From: SAR202 cluster bacterium
GTDB lineage: Bacteria; Chloroflexota; Dehalococcoidia; Lucifugimonadales; UBA2985
Assembly (NCBI GenBank): GCA_009391535.1
Contig: VFHP01000007.1
Coordinates: 62,001-126,000, forward strand
DNA: 64,000 nucleotides
Reading direction: 5' to 3'
Shown here: positions 58,401-64,000 of the stretch, piece by piece
Layout of the letters: the number at the start of each line of letters is the position of its first letter
Numbering within the stretch: the first letter of the stretch is position 1
The notes under the pieces: generated by a model
The model's database searches: none
What the model was told of the DNA's origin: nothing
Seen by the model: only the letters and a program-made list of their open reading frames with translations
Made by a program: the position numbers and the translations under genes

Positions 58401-58967
58401 AATAGCAACGGCACCCTCAGCCGTGTTTTCAATATTATCGAATGTAGCGGCTAGTGTGGTCTTGGCAAGAGCGGCTAACGCAACCTCTAAATCATTAGCT
58501 TGAACACCAGCCTGAGCCAGAATTCTAGTAACCTTTAATAATTCAGTGCTAGATGTACCAAGTGAAGAGGCTAGACCTGTGATGGTGTTTTGTAGACCCT
58601 TTAGCTGACCCATAGTCTTTCCAGAAACTTGGGCAATCTTCACCATCTCTCTCTGAAAATCGATGGCTTCTGATATAGAGTTTGCTAGCGAATTGGTCAG
58701 CAGACTGACGGCCCTACTAGCCACAGTAAATGCAGCAAAACGCTTTGTAGCCAATCCAAAGCTTTTCCCCATAGATTCAGCTGCTGTCGCCGCTTTCTGG
58801 GTAGCATTAGCTACTTGCGTTATCTGCTTCTGTGCCTGTGCAGCACCCTTAGCACTAACAGGTACAGTAACACCACTTGAGAGCTGTTGCCTCATTTGGG
58901 TTAGTACTTGATTAGTGTTTCTAGGTGCTTGTAGTTGTAACTGTGCAGTCAGTACAAATTTTGACAT
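52431..58967 (-). CDS. phage tail tape measure protein
   Basis: A 2178-residue protein with the standard tape measure start: long Gln/Ala-rich helices, then FQREMVKIAQVSGKTMGQLKGLQNTI and LLKVTRILAQAGVQANDLEVALAALAKTTLAATF, the conserved PhageMin_Tail/TIGR01760-type core. Hydrophobic helices occur near 400-450, 860-890 and 1370-1390, for example. A motif G-x-DTVPA-x-L-x-PGEFV occurs three times (about 461-481, 776-793, 2025-2041). It sets tail length during assembly and may enter the host envelope. At about 0.15 nm per residue the tail should be near 330 nm. Gap to the next gene is one base. Confidence 0.95.
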   Translation of the reverse strand: MSKFVLTAQLQLQAPRNTNQVLTQMRQQLSSGVTVPVSAKGAAQAQKQITQVANATQKAATAAESMGKSFGLATKRFAAFTVASRAVSLLTNSLANSISEAIDFQREMVKIAQVSGKTMGQLKGLQNTITGLASSLGTSSTELLKVTRILAQAGVQANDLEVALAALAKTTLAATFDNIENTAEGAVAILRQFGEGVGALERQLGAINAVAGQFAVESGDLIGAVRRFGGVFKSAGGSLEELLAIFTSVRATTRESAESISTGLRTIFTRIQRPKTISYLRQLGIELTDAEGKFVGPMKAAQLLSEALSGLAEGDLRFVKIAEELGGFRQIGKVIPLLQQFETAQLAYNAAVDGGNSLNKDAATAQQALAVQIEKVREEFQGLVRTITDSSSFQIFVRTSLELASALIKVGEALAPLLPLLATMGGIKLMSGLGGFMGGIGSAIRGKNHGGRVLGFNRGGLVPGTGNRDTVPAMLSPGEFVIRQSSVKKLGASRLQAMNNNRFAEGGEVGILAVSSSSGSGRKEMIEKGKVEAAAISKAIGSINWKGTSGNFSDDPGAGTPFLKGGRWNPNLPAANKNSMQRLFNKNAETTTAYGFPLKAVDGDTATIEDDILSDVSDGIKRGINNIGSRVGGLIGITKISPATNDTIAEVGAASMIGKMFEAGMTLLDSSKLSGTKKSKDEGANPNAAFDYANGIGSKIAGKLGDSQVAKKLADIPTDAKKMLYKGKDGLKDSITKKRKNVIAEEVARSEQWAAEKRSALQAMTKTRKNAGGGIGGTDTVPALLTPGEFVINKSAAQSIGYANLNRMNTKGVTGFAQGGPVGVQKFAMGGAVGFAAVAGIFQQAVANFGDKSEEASDKMFRNTVIFESSIKALTRVIVGFFVFKEVAKQMKNFGESIQNWASGPDGKFESDATAQSKADAEQQRQANAVITGEAESKAVGGESAMGDISQATFSVGSAIINIQSQQAAGGAAGDPGRPEVDLAGEYDLSTGRGMVDKKSSISDINAASQERASMAADAEDLRARAKSRMMSDSGGGSIEARLERAQTREAEVTSPEAKKRIKKKREELSLAEGINPKTGKRKNDKGGNITADPKKAAKLRAELEAIDRVMADVAQETRDAQASFDLAEKEMREMEAAADQLDQQIEASTKSSKDAIRVRKAELAARKANAARQAESKRGLKILGKQFGSFNRGLRELGAKMNNAGRKTDAYRTKLIKANNMTIKNTKGWSLNAIKTRNAARASKGLNVSLKMMGRGLKGAGRFVNLLGRDARKSIKPLQALGRRIKDLGRSAARGVGRGIAKGANVIGGVGMGMNAIAGVGSAITGAMSQFAEREKQQAIKSGDTAGAAKAAGQAALSEGMGEVFTAGGFFEAVFDPSGFVERRQKRKESAEAETATQVAVSNTQATMEEIGKQGSTAFRTAEGDLDVASLSSNISKDAQEARSQISDLDPKEQKKLRAELDASMRASIQTIASRNVSEAEAVAMAEELAGGNAELRDQYVALAKSTVALRVAQQALAKANFDSLKMTSAFSGANAAVDNLINGLQTGSSELGGFINSIKTAQSTIGVDASSAIDQGEEALLAAAGGNKALSSSIKGQANVARAANQFSQNIGGSITEGDFSRSDSEKAKTQLRERLLAAIPDDADDATRKSMEAAIEGRLAGITDENVATIDISELLGGISEDANKQAAGFTESLELLNKHNSTMTKLYQQREQLELKAAQAMNKAIDIQLEAAKIFESFGGAALTTDQRTEARTAQFNNIGAMAGVQLGGSGAADIRRAGEQLSNIVTSQNQMQFTDTMVRGAVGDKAGPGVFAGAQGVQQDKREEAKRANEALIQFTKQRVSLLKEELAIVQKKNAAEKSSLEKLLAGDVEGFISGQAAAGAGAALATGDAGLAGLFGASALGAGFKTLEGQGLSDAQMQQAAGLSLGAVGINDTRSAQLLAGTTAEEEAIKSEGRELAGVMGDLAQNQAEFEKAEIAIQDAVINATNATFSREVEAISNRNVQPLARGGMVYASRGMFVPRGTDTVPAMLTPGEFVVNRNAVQRGNNLQILRAMNGRGQGGSNAVAMSNGGSVGYYQDGGSVEAAAGSLASVIPNLQNVFSDFAATVDKLVSTKFQVALDPTNVNVNFNGASFLETMKEDIKTELLNEVGEQIKKAKPNTSGDLKTGNTVLGN

Positions 58968-59002
58968 TGTTTACCTTTGTTATGTAAGACTACACTATCC
59001 AG

Positions 59003-59899
59003 TTAGCTTTCCGTTGCCGGTTCTTTCGCTTCTTCCAAAGTCTCCTTTGGTGCCTCTTTTTTAGTTGTTTTTCTTCTGGTACGCTTAGGTTTAACTATTA
59101 AGTCATTGATATAATTTTCATTAAGATCATAAAACCCCTCTGAATTAATAGTGTTACCTTCTCTGTCTACTCTATTGCCATCTTCATCTAAAAGGTAGCC
59201 TTCTTCGTCTATTCTATTTCCCTTGGTGTCAATTGTATCCCCAGTATTGGGATCAATCAAGCTTAAATTATCGTCTACAAGCCCGAATTTACTGAGGAAC
59301 TTGTTTTCTGGTAAGTTTTGCTCAAAAGAGGAGTCTAAATTATAAAGTATTTCCCCCAAGGCTGTTGCAGCTGCAAAGGCAATTTCGTCAGCACTTTGAT
59401 TATTGTACTCCTCAAAAGAATTATACACGCGAGAGCCGTTTTCATAGAAAGTACAGTTGGCCACCAAAAAATCAAACCTAGCATTATCAGCTAAAGATTC
59501 TGCCGTATTTTCTTCAAGGGAGATACGTTCTGCGATCAACTCCCTCAGCTCCATTCTGGCCTTTCTAATCTCAACAGCGATGTCTCGCCCCTCAGAGACT
59601 TTTGGCTTGCTTTTACCGTCTTTACCCGTATATAACTCACGCTCTAATTTTACTATATCTCTAGTAATGTCATCTTCCTCTTTGGCCTTAGCTTCATCCC
59701 AGATACCACGCTTCTTCATTAAAACGCCAAGCTCTTTTTTGGTAAGCACATCATCTTGTATTGCTTGGTTCCAAGCTTTTGATTTATGCCTATCTGCCAA
59801 CTTTACAGTCTGGTTATTTGGTCTTTGTACGTAAATTTTTACTTCTTTGCCATCTTCAAATGTTACTGTTTTTTCTACTTTGTTCTTTAGTTTAGCCAT
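59003..59899 (-). CDS. tail assembly chaperone-like protein (paralogue B)
   Basis: A 298-residue charged protein directly upstream of the tape measure gene, with AGGAGAAGG before ATG. VLTKKELGVLMKKRGIWDEAKAKEEDD and the following helix match FMTEDEMIDWLKEKGLWSDEEDQK in the 60269 gene, so the two are paralogues. The end has short EDGN-type repeats (DEDGNRVDREGNTINSEG) and a Lys/Arg-Thr-rich tail. Position suggests tail assembly chaperones that coat the tape measure, although the usual frameshift pair is not seen. It overlaps the 124-residue gene by 8 bases. Confidence 0.55.
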   Translation of the reverse strand: MAKLKNKVEKTVTFEDGKEVKIYVQRPNNQTVKLADRHKSKAWNQAIQDDVLTKKELGVLMKKRGIWDEAKAKEEDDITRDIVKLERELYTGKDGKSKPKVSEGRDIAVEIRKARMELRELIAERISLEENTAESLADNARFDFLVANCTFYENGSRVYNSFEEYNNQSADEIAFAAATALGEILYNLDSSFEQNLPENKFLSKFGLVDDNLSLIDPNTGDTIDTKGNRIDEEGYLLDEDGNRVDREGNTINSEGFYDLNENYINDLIVKPKRTRRKTTKKEAPKETLEEAKEPATES

Positions 59900-60266
59900 C
59901 TTGTCCTTCTCCTAAGTCTTGGTTTCTAACTGGAATGTTATTTTGGTATCTTAACCATTTTACGTCATATTGAGCTAACTCAGCATCTATATTTCGTGCT
60001 TGGGTGTTTCCTTTATCTAAAATCTCAGATCTGACCTTTTGAAAAATTTCATACATCATTTTTTGTTCTGGGGTCATTTCCGAACTATCTGTAGACCAGA
60101 GGAATGAAAAGTGTTCTTCTATAGAACTAAGCGATCCAATCATGGTGGTCTGTACTTTTTTCTTTAATATTTTTGAAAGCCTGTCTTTAGAGTCAACTCT
60201 ATATTTATCCTCTCTTACACTTTTGTACTCTGATTGCTTCCGGATGAGGTCATCGTAGTTATTCAT
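59892..60266 (-). CDS. small conserved-looking phage tail-region protein
   Basis: A 124-residue helical protein with a very strong AGGAGGT ribosome site, so probably made in quantity. KDRLSKILKKKVQTTMIGSL, then SIEEHFSFLW, MYEIFQKVRSEILDKGNTQARNID and YDVKWLRYQNN form the sequence. The block KKKVQTTMIG with SEILDKGNTQ looks like one I associate with small proteins near structural genes of aquatic myoviruses. No function is known to me. It lies between the two paralogues. Confidence 0.6.
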   Translation of the reverse strand: MNNYDDLIRKQSEYKSVREDKYRVDSKDRLSKILKKKVQTTMIGSLSSIEEHFSFLWSTDSSEMTPEQKMMYEIFQKVRSEILDKGNTQARNIDAELAQYDVKWLRYQNNIPVRNQDLGEGQDG

Positions 60267-60268
60267 CT

Positions 60269-61306
60269 CTACCTCCTAAAATTTTCCTTAAATTGTTGAT
60301 GTTGCATATTTGATAACTTAATCTTCTGGTCCCTGAAGTCCTTGTCTTCGGCACCACCTTTGGCTTTTATGGTAGCCAATCTCTCTTTCTTTATCATCGA
60401 CGCGTTAACTGAATTCATACTCTCTATTGTTTGAGCCTCTTTTTTGGAGTCGGTAAAAACATAAATTTCGTCAGAGTTAGAAATCTTCTCATTTTGAGTT
60501 CTTTGTTCTAGCTCTGATTTTGCTTTTTCTGATTCCGCCTTTTTCCTCTGTACAATAAACCAGCCGTCCAGCATGTCGTCGTCGTTTATGACTTCTTCAG
60601 TTGGGCACTCCATAGACTCCTGAACATTGTCATACATCCTAGACCAAATAAGTAAGCCTTTCTGGTCTAAAGACAAGAGTCTTCCGTCTGGATTTGAAAA
60701 CAGTTTTAACTCATCTTTTAAGATAAACAGTGAACGCCAAGGTTCGTTCCTAGCTAGCTCTCTTGTTTGTTTATCTGCTAATATCTGCACATTATATTGG
60801 TGGAACAGGTCGTACTGATCAACAAGATCAAAATCTAGTGGTTTTCCCTCAACAAAACAACACCTCTTAAAGATCTCGGCAGCTTTGTCCTGTAACGCAA
60901 TTCCTTCACAAGTATTAGTAAAATAGTCTTGTTTCTTTTCTCTAAGCTTCACTAGGGCTTTTTCAGCGGCCCTAATATATCTTCTAATCTGCTCTCTTAG
61001 TTTTACATTGCTCCTAGCATTAAAAATTTCTATCTTTAGCTTTTCTATCTCCTTTCCTATATCTTCTATTTTTTGATCTTCTTCGTCAGACCATAGACCC
61101 TTTTCCTTGAGCCAATCAATCATCTCATCTTCAGTCATGAAGTCGTCGCCTCTGGATCTATCAAACGACTCCATAAATACTTGATTTGCAAAGAATTCGT
61201 CCTCTGCGGTGGGCGTTAATATTTTTACGTCAAAGTCTCGTAGTTTGACAATATAAAACCCCGCCCTAATCCTAGATACAAAATACTCCCGTTCATATGG
61301 AGTCAT
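60269..61306 (-). CDS. tail assembly chaperone-like protein (paralogue A)
   Basis: A 345-residue protein from ATG 61306, chosen because GAGG lies 6 nt before it; the earlier ATG at 61318 adds four residues but has no ribosome site. It opens TPYEREYFVSRIRAGFYIVKLRDF. FMTEDEMIDWLKEKGLWSDEE (around 60-80) is shared with the 59003 gene, followed by long charged helices (KIEDIGKEIEKLKIEIF) and a Lys/Glu-rich end. Function inferred as tail assembly. Its start lies inside a perfect inverted repeat with an overlapping leader ORF, suggesting translation control. Confidence 0.55.
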   Translation of the reverse strand: MTPYEREYFVSRIRAGFYIVKLRDFDVKILTPTAEDEFFANQVFMESFDRSRGDDFMTEDEMIDWLKEKGLWSDEEDQKIEDIGKEIEKLKIEIFNARSNVKLREQIRRYIRAAEKALVKLREKKQDYFTNTCEGIALQDKAAEIFKRCCFVEGKPLDFDLVDQYDLFHQYNVQILADKQTRELARNEPWRSLFILKDELKLFSNPDGRLLSLDQKGLLIWSRMYDNVQESMECPTEEVINDDDMLDGWFIVQRKKAESEKAKSELEQRTQNEKISNSDEIYVFTDSKKEAQTIESMNSVNASMIKKERLATIKAKGGAEDKDFRDQKIKLSNMQHQQFKENFRR

Positions 61307-61333
61307 GGAGAACCTCATAGTAAACGGGAGTAT
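61283..61333 (-). promoter_or_regulatory. inverted repeat enclosing start of 60269 gene
   Basis: ATACTCCCGTT (61283-61293) and AACGGGAGTAT (61323-61333) are perfect 11-bp inverted repeats separated by 29 bases. In the - strand message the loop contains both candidate AUGs (61318, 61306) and the GAGG ribosome site. A folded stem would gate access of the ribosome to them, or could be bound by a protein. Confidence 0.6.
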
Positions 61334-61343
61334 AGATGTTCAT
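61293..61343 (-). CDS. 16-codon leader ORF candidate
   Basis: ATG 61343 is preceded by AGGAAAGGAA at 7 nt, a better ribosome site than that of the gene downstream. The ORF encodes 16 residues (MNIYTPVYYEVLHDSI) and ends in TGA at 61293-61295, overlapping the start of the 60269 gene out of frame. A ribosome on it would open the inverted-repeat stem. It may be coincidental, since such short ORFs occur by chance. Confidence 0.35.
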   Translation of the reverse strand: MNIYTPVYYEVLHDSI

Positions 61344-61362
61344 AATTAATTTCCTTTCCTCT

Positions 61363-61410
61363 CCCCCCTTCTTTACTCGCTATCCTAAGTCGCTATCGCA
61401 AATAGGGGGG
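61363..61410 (-). other. C6/G6 stem candidate with duplicated 8-bp unit
   Basis: CCCCCC (61363-61368) can pair with GGGGGG (61405-61410) across 36 bases; between them TCGCTATC occurs twice (61377-61384 and 61390-61397), 5 bases apart. It lies between the tail tube gene and the next gene. It may be an RNA processing or operator site. Only the repeats are observed. Confidence 0.45.
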
Positions 61411-61418
61411 AACGTCCA

Positions 61419-61439
61419 CCAATAACAAAAACTTATTGG
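61419..61439 (-). other. stem-loop just after tail tube gene
   Basis: CCAATAA (61419-61425) pairs with TTATTGG (61433-61439), loop of 7, four bases past the tail tube stop. There is no T-run, so this is not a classic terminator. It could stabilise the 3' end of an abundant message, or reduce readthrough into downstream genes. Confidence 0.5.
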
Positions 61440-61442
61440 CTA

Positions 61443-62645
61443 TTAGCTAAAGTATAGGTCGTCTGGGAATGCACCCTGACCAACATTATTAGCGTAACTA
61501 GGTGTGCCTGTTCCGCCGTTCTTCAAGCCACCAAAACCAAACGGGGCAGCGTTGTGTCTGATACTTTGAACGTCTAAGTCATTAAAGTTGGTATAACTAT
61601 ACGTACAGGTTGCATTTCCACCACCAGCATCTCCACCACCATAACTTACGCTGGCAAGACGGTTTTTAGTGCCTAAGTCAAAACCATACCCCTGTCTCAC
61701 GCAAAGGAAAATATTTTCATTTGAGGTATTGTTGCCGGAAGCAGTGGTGGTATAAAGACTTGGATCACCAAACTCATAAGCCTGAACAAAGTCGCCGGAA
61801 CTAGTGATAGCTTCGATTTCGCAAGAAACTTCAATTGGGAAGTTAGCAGGACGAGCGTAAGGAGTTTTTCTACCAAGTTCCAGAATGTCTTCACGACCAA
61901 AGTCAGTACTAACACTAAAGCTTTGTACGTGAACCCTATTACTGCCATCGTCATTAAGTGCGTTACCGTATCCACTTCCCGCAACGCCCTTGATGGATTT
62001 TGGAAGAATACTTCCACTAATAAGTACGTCTTCACGCCTTACAACACCGCCACTGGCCGATGAATCAACACCCATGAGTGGCTCATCGTTACCGTCGAAA
62101 TTAACAACTGAGCCGTCTTGAATCTTAACGTCAGAGCCAGTCAACCACTGCTTGTTATTACCAACCAGTGTAACAGACTCTGTAGCATTACCGTCTACGG
62201 GGATCGTATAAGAGATACTGCTGATATACAATCCGGAACAATAAACCTCAACTTCGGGTTTGCCGCCATTGGCCGAAGCTTTAGAGACAGAGTTTGCAGA
62301 CTCATCATAAATGCCCAGTCTGAGGTCACATCGCTCTTTTGAACGTGCAACCAAGCCGCTTTGTGAGCCATCTACAATGCCCGTGCTCGCCATGTGATAT
62401 ATAAGGGGTCTACCATCGAGTACCTTCTCTAAGGTTACTTCGATATCTGGTGTACCTTCGATGTTTTCATAAATTTCAATCTGGCCAAGCTCAAACGCCT
62501 GCTCAAGATTGAAGTTGGTCGTCATTCCTACGCTCTGTAGACCATAGACCATGTCAGTACCGTTTGTACTTTCGACACTATTATCGCCATGATTGGTTAT
62601 GGCTACGGCTTGGCAGGCGTAGAATATTCTGTCATTACTACTCAT
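61443..62645 (-). CDS. major tail tube protein candidate
   Basis: A 400-residue protein with AAGGAGAG before ATG. The start (RIFYACQAVAITNHGDNSVESTNGTDMVYGLQSVGMTTNFNLEQAFELGQIEIYENIE, read in parts) then TPDIEVTLEKVLDGRPLIYHMA has the pattern of tail tube proteins: long beta strands with a FELGQ turn. It is preceded by the repeated promoter-like element and followed by a stem-loop, fitting a highly expressed virion protein. Position four genes before the tape measure agrees. A major capsid-associated or other tube-like protein is the alternative. Confidence 0.6.
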   Translation of the reverse strand: MSSNDRIFYACQAVAITNHGDNSVESTNGTDMVYGLQSVGMTTNFNLEQAFELGQIEIYENIEGTPDIEVTLEKVLDGRPLIYHMASTGIVDGSQSGLVARSKERCDLRLGIYDESANSVSKASANGGKPEVEVYCSGLYISSISYTIPVDGNATESVTLVGNNKQWLTGSDVKIQDGSVVNFDGNDEPLMGVDSSASGGVVRREDVLISGSILPKSIKGVAGSGYGNALNDDGSNRVHVQSFSVSTDFGREDILELGRKTPYARPANFPIEVSCEIEAITSSGDFVQAYEFGDPSLYTTTASGNNTSNENIFLCVRQGYGFDLGTKNRLASVSYGGGDAGGGNATCTYSYTNFNDLDVQSIRHNAAPFGFGGLKNGGTGTPSYANNVGQGAFPDDLYFS

Positions 62646-62691
62646 GAGGGATCTCTCCTTTACGTGATGAAAAAGATTATTTTTCTAATAA

Positions 62692-62706
62692 ATTATACAC
62701 AAAAAC
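62692..62706 (-). promoter_or_regulatory. repeated late promoter-like element, copy 2
   Basis: The - strand reads GTTTTTGTGTATAAT, identical over 15 bases to 27305-27319. It begins in the stop codon of the upstream gene and lies about 50 bases before the tail tube start. The bases after TATAAT are also similar (TTATTAGAA here, ATATAGAA in copy 1). No -35 hexamer is visible at the usual distance. Confidence 0.6.
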
Positions 62707-63686
62707 TAGATATTTGCCTTTATTCCTTCAGTTGTCATCCTTACTACGCCCCCAAAAACGTCAGATTTAGCCATTATCATCTGTTCTATTCTGGCATTTG
62801 TAAGCCTGAGCCTACCTCCGGGGTGTGTTTCTACTAAGTCTGGGTATCTCAAGGCACTGGGTACCACAGACCCTTTGTAATCTAACGGAAAATCAGAGTC
62901 TTGATTTATAGAATTACTGTCAAATAAATGTATTGTTTTATCGTTCTGTAATGAGATTATATCTACCATCTGATTTCTGGTGTATTCGTCTTCTGCTATG
63001 CAGTGAAATATTACATCTGAGTAGACGAATTGACCTCCGCCTAGCTGATATCCTTTGAACCTCCTAGTCGGGACAACTTCGATAGCAATAGCTGGTAGCT
63101 GTAATCGCGTCTCTGTTGGTATGTCCCAAGCTCCGTTGCTAACTTCATTGAAATTACTAGTGGGCTGCAAAGTGCTGGTTTGTATTTCTCTAAGCCAAGG
63201 AACGTTATTTGCATAAACAACGTTGATGTACTTGTAACTGTGTTCCGCTTGTACTTTAGAACCACTTGGTATGGCAGAGTCAAATATCACTCTACCGTTA
63301 AAGTGGTCTATACTGTGTGCATATTGTCCTACCCCAGAGGATGGTTGAAATACGTCATTTACGTAAACCCCCGAAACTCCCAAGTGATTGGCGTCTGAGC
63401 TAACAAAAGGAGAGTCCATGCCGTCCACGGATATGCCAGTTTGCCAAACCCAGTTTTTTCTAAACCCTTCCCAGACTTGTCCTAAAGTATAAGAATCGTT
63501 TGATGATAACCTTAATTTGCTATAATCCTCACCGTTAGGGGATTGTTCATTAAGTGTTACGTTAAAGTAGTTACCTTTGTCTAATAACGCCCAATCAAAA
63601 AACTCAACCAACCCGTCCTGTATATCATTGGAAAGGGTGGATGAATTTATGTTTTTAAAACCTTTGAGTGGGCTAAAAAAAGACAT
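62706..63686 (-). CDS. virion structural protein (neck/tail completion candidate)
   Basis: A 326-residue protein opening SFFSPLKGFKNINSSTLSNDIQDGLVEFFDWALLDKGNYFNV. DHFNGRVIFDSAIPSGSKVQAEHSY suggests beta structure. No catalytic motif. Start overlaps the upstream stop (TAATG), ribosome site AAAGGG. By position just before the tail tube gene it may be a head-tail joining or tail completion protein. This is inference. Confidence 0.5.
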   Translation of the reverse strand: MSFFSPLKGFKNINSSTLSNDIQDGLVEFFDWALLDKGNYFNVTLNEQSPNGEDYSKLRLSSNDSYTLGQVWEGFRKNWVWQTGISVDGMDSPFVSSDANHLGVSGVYVNDVFQPSSGVGQYAHSIDHFNGRVIFDSAIPSGSKVQAEHSYKYINVVYANNVPWLREIQTSTLQPTSNFNEVSNGAWDIPTETRLQLPAIAIEVVPTRRFKGYQLGGGQFVYSDVIFHCIAEDEYTRNQMVDIISLQNDKTIHLFDSNSINQDSDFPLDYKGSVVPSALRYPDLVETHPGGRLRLTNARIEQMIMAKSDVFGGVVRMTTEGIKANI

Positions 63687-64000
63687 TATAAAAATAAACC
63701 CTTTAGTGCGTTAATTATTTGTTTTTCTCTGTTCTCTAATGCTCTTGTCACAAAGTTATTGTCTATTGTTCCGGAGTAATCTGAGGGAACCCTCCAAGCC
63801 ACACCGCCAACCATAGTTCCGCCTCCGGATCTTCCGTCATTTCCTGGTTGATATTCGTAGCCGCCTACAATTGCCGCCGACCCCATAGTTAGTAACCAAT
63901 TTAACCAATGTAAGCTTTTACCGCCACTAATTGTTACTGTCTGTACAAATCCTTGCGGAAGCACCAAGAGATTACTGAAATCTTCTGGTTGAATCTTAAA
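63686..64000 (-). CDS. virion structural protein fragment, 5' end outside window
   Basis: The frame stays open to base 64000 with no convincing start (TTG at 63967 has no ribosome site), so the gene continues beyond the window. About 104 residues are visible. VQTVTISGGKSLHWLNWLL and GGGTMVGGVAWRVPSDYSG are Gly-rich. It ends ENREKQIINALKGLFL. Too little remains to name it; its neighbours are tail genes. Confidence 0.5.
   Translation of the reverse strand, partial: FKIQPEDFSNLLVLPQGFVQTVTISGGKSLHWLNWLLTMGSAAIVGGYEYQPGNDGRSGGGTMVGGVAWRVPSDYSGTIDNNFVTRALENREKQIINALKGLFL

Noticed and set aside
1-64000. tRNA genes, CRISPR arrays or insertion sequences
   Set aside because: No cloverleaf-like segment, regularly spaced repeats or transposase-like protein was seen; gaps between genes are almost all under 130 bases.

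Overview
The window looks like part of a large, AT-rich genome of a tailed bacteriophage, probably aquatic. The evidence is a very long tape measure gene next to giant tail proteins, phage-type replication and recombination genes, nearly gapless gene packing, and no rRNA, tRNA, ribosomal-protein or integrase genes. No host can be named from the sequence. All functional calls come from motifs and gene context read by eye; no database search was run.

Left arm, 1-25.9 kb, all on the + strand. A dense series of start/stop-overlapping genes encodes a sugar-handling programme. It contains many glycosyltransferase-like proteins of both GT-A (DxD) and GT-B types, three SAM methyltransferase-like proteins plus one degenerate relative, a TagD-type cytidylyltransferase, a degenerate sugar nucleotidyltransferase, a GalE-like epimerase, a GDP-L-fucose-synthase-like enzyme and a PAPS sulfotransferase. 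Inside it, behind a good sigma70-type promoter, sits a replication block at 4.5-9.1 kb. This block has a family C DNA polymerase (DnaE type) broken into two genes, with a DEDDh proofreading exonuclease and an endonuclease VII-like HNH protein lying between the halves, then an SSB-like OB-fold protein. The arm ends with a Vsr-like putative homing endonuclease, a Rad52/Erf-like annealing protein candidate and a zinc-ribbon protein, and stops at a strong hairpin terminator at 25.95 kb.

Right arm, 26.0-64 kb, all on the - strand, converges on that terminator. Read in the direction of transcription (right to left) it carries two upstream virion genes, a probable tail tube protein, two paralogous chaperone-like proteins flanking a small conserved-looking protein, a 2178-residue tape measure protein, a 4411-residue giant structural protein, then proteins of 573, 199, about 1657, 1523, 263 and 146 residues that probably build the tail tip or baseplate and its appendages. 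Using about 0.15 nm per residue, the tape measure predicts a tail of roughly 330 nm.

The most unusual points are: the polymerase split just after its third catalytic aspartate; a 13-kb gene with seven FG-GAP blades arranged 4+3 around an insert of about 1,190 residues; a 15-bp element repeated exactly upstream of two late genes and likely to be a phage-specific late promoter; and an inverted repeat plus 16-codon leader ORF around the start of a tail chaperone-like gene.
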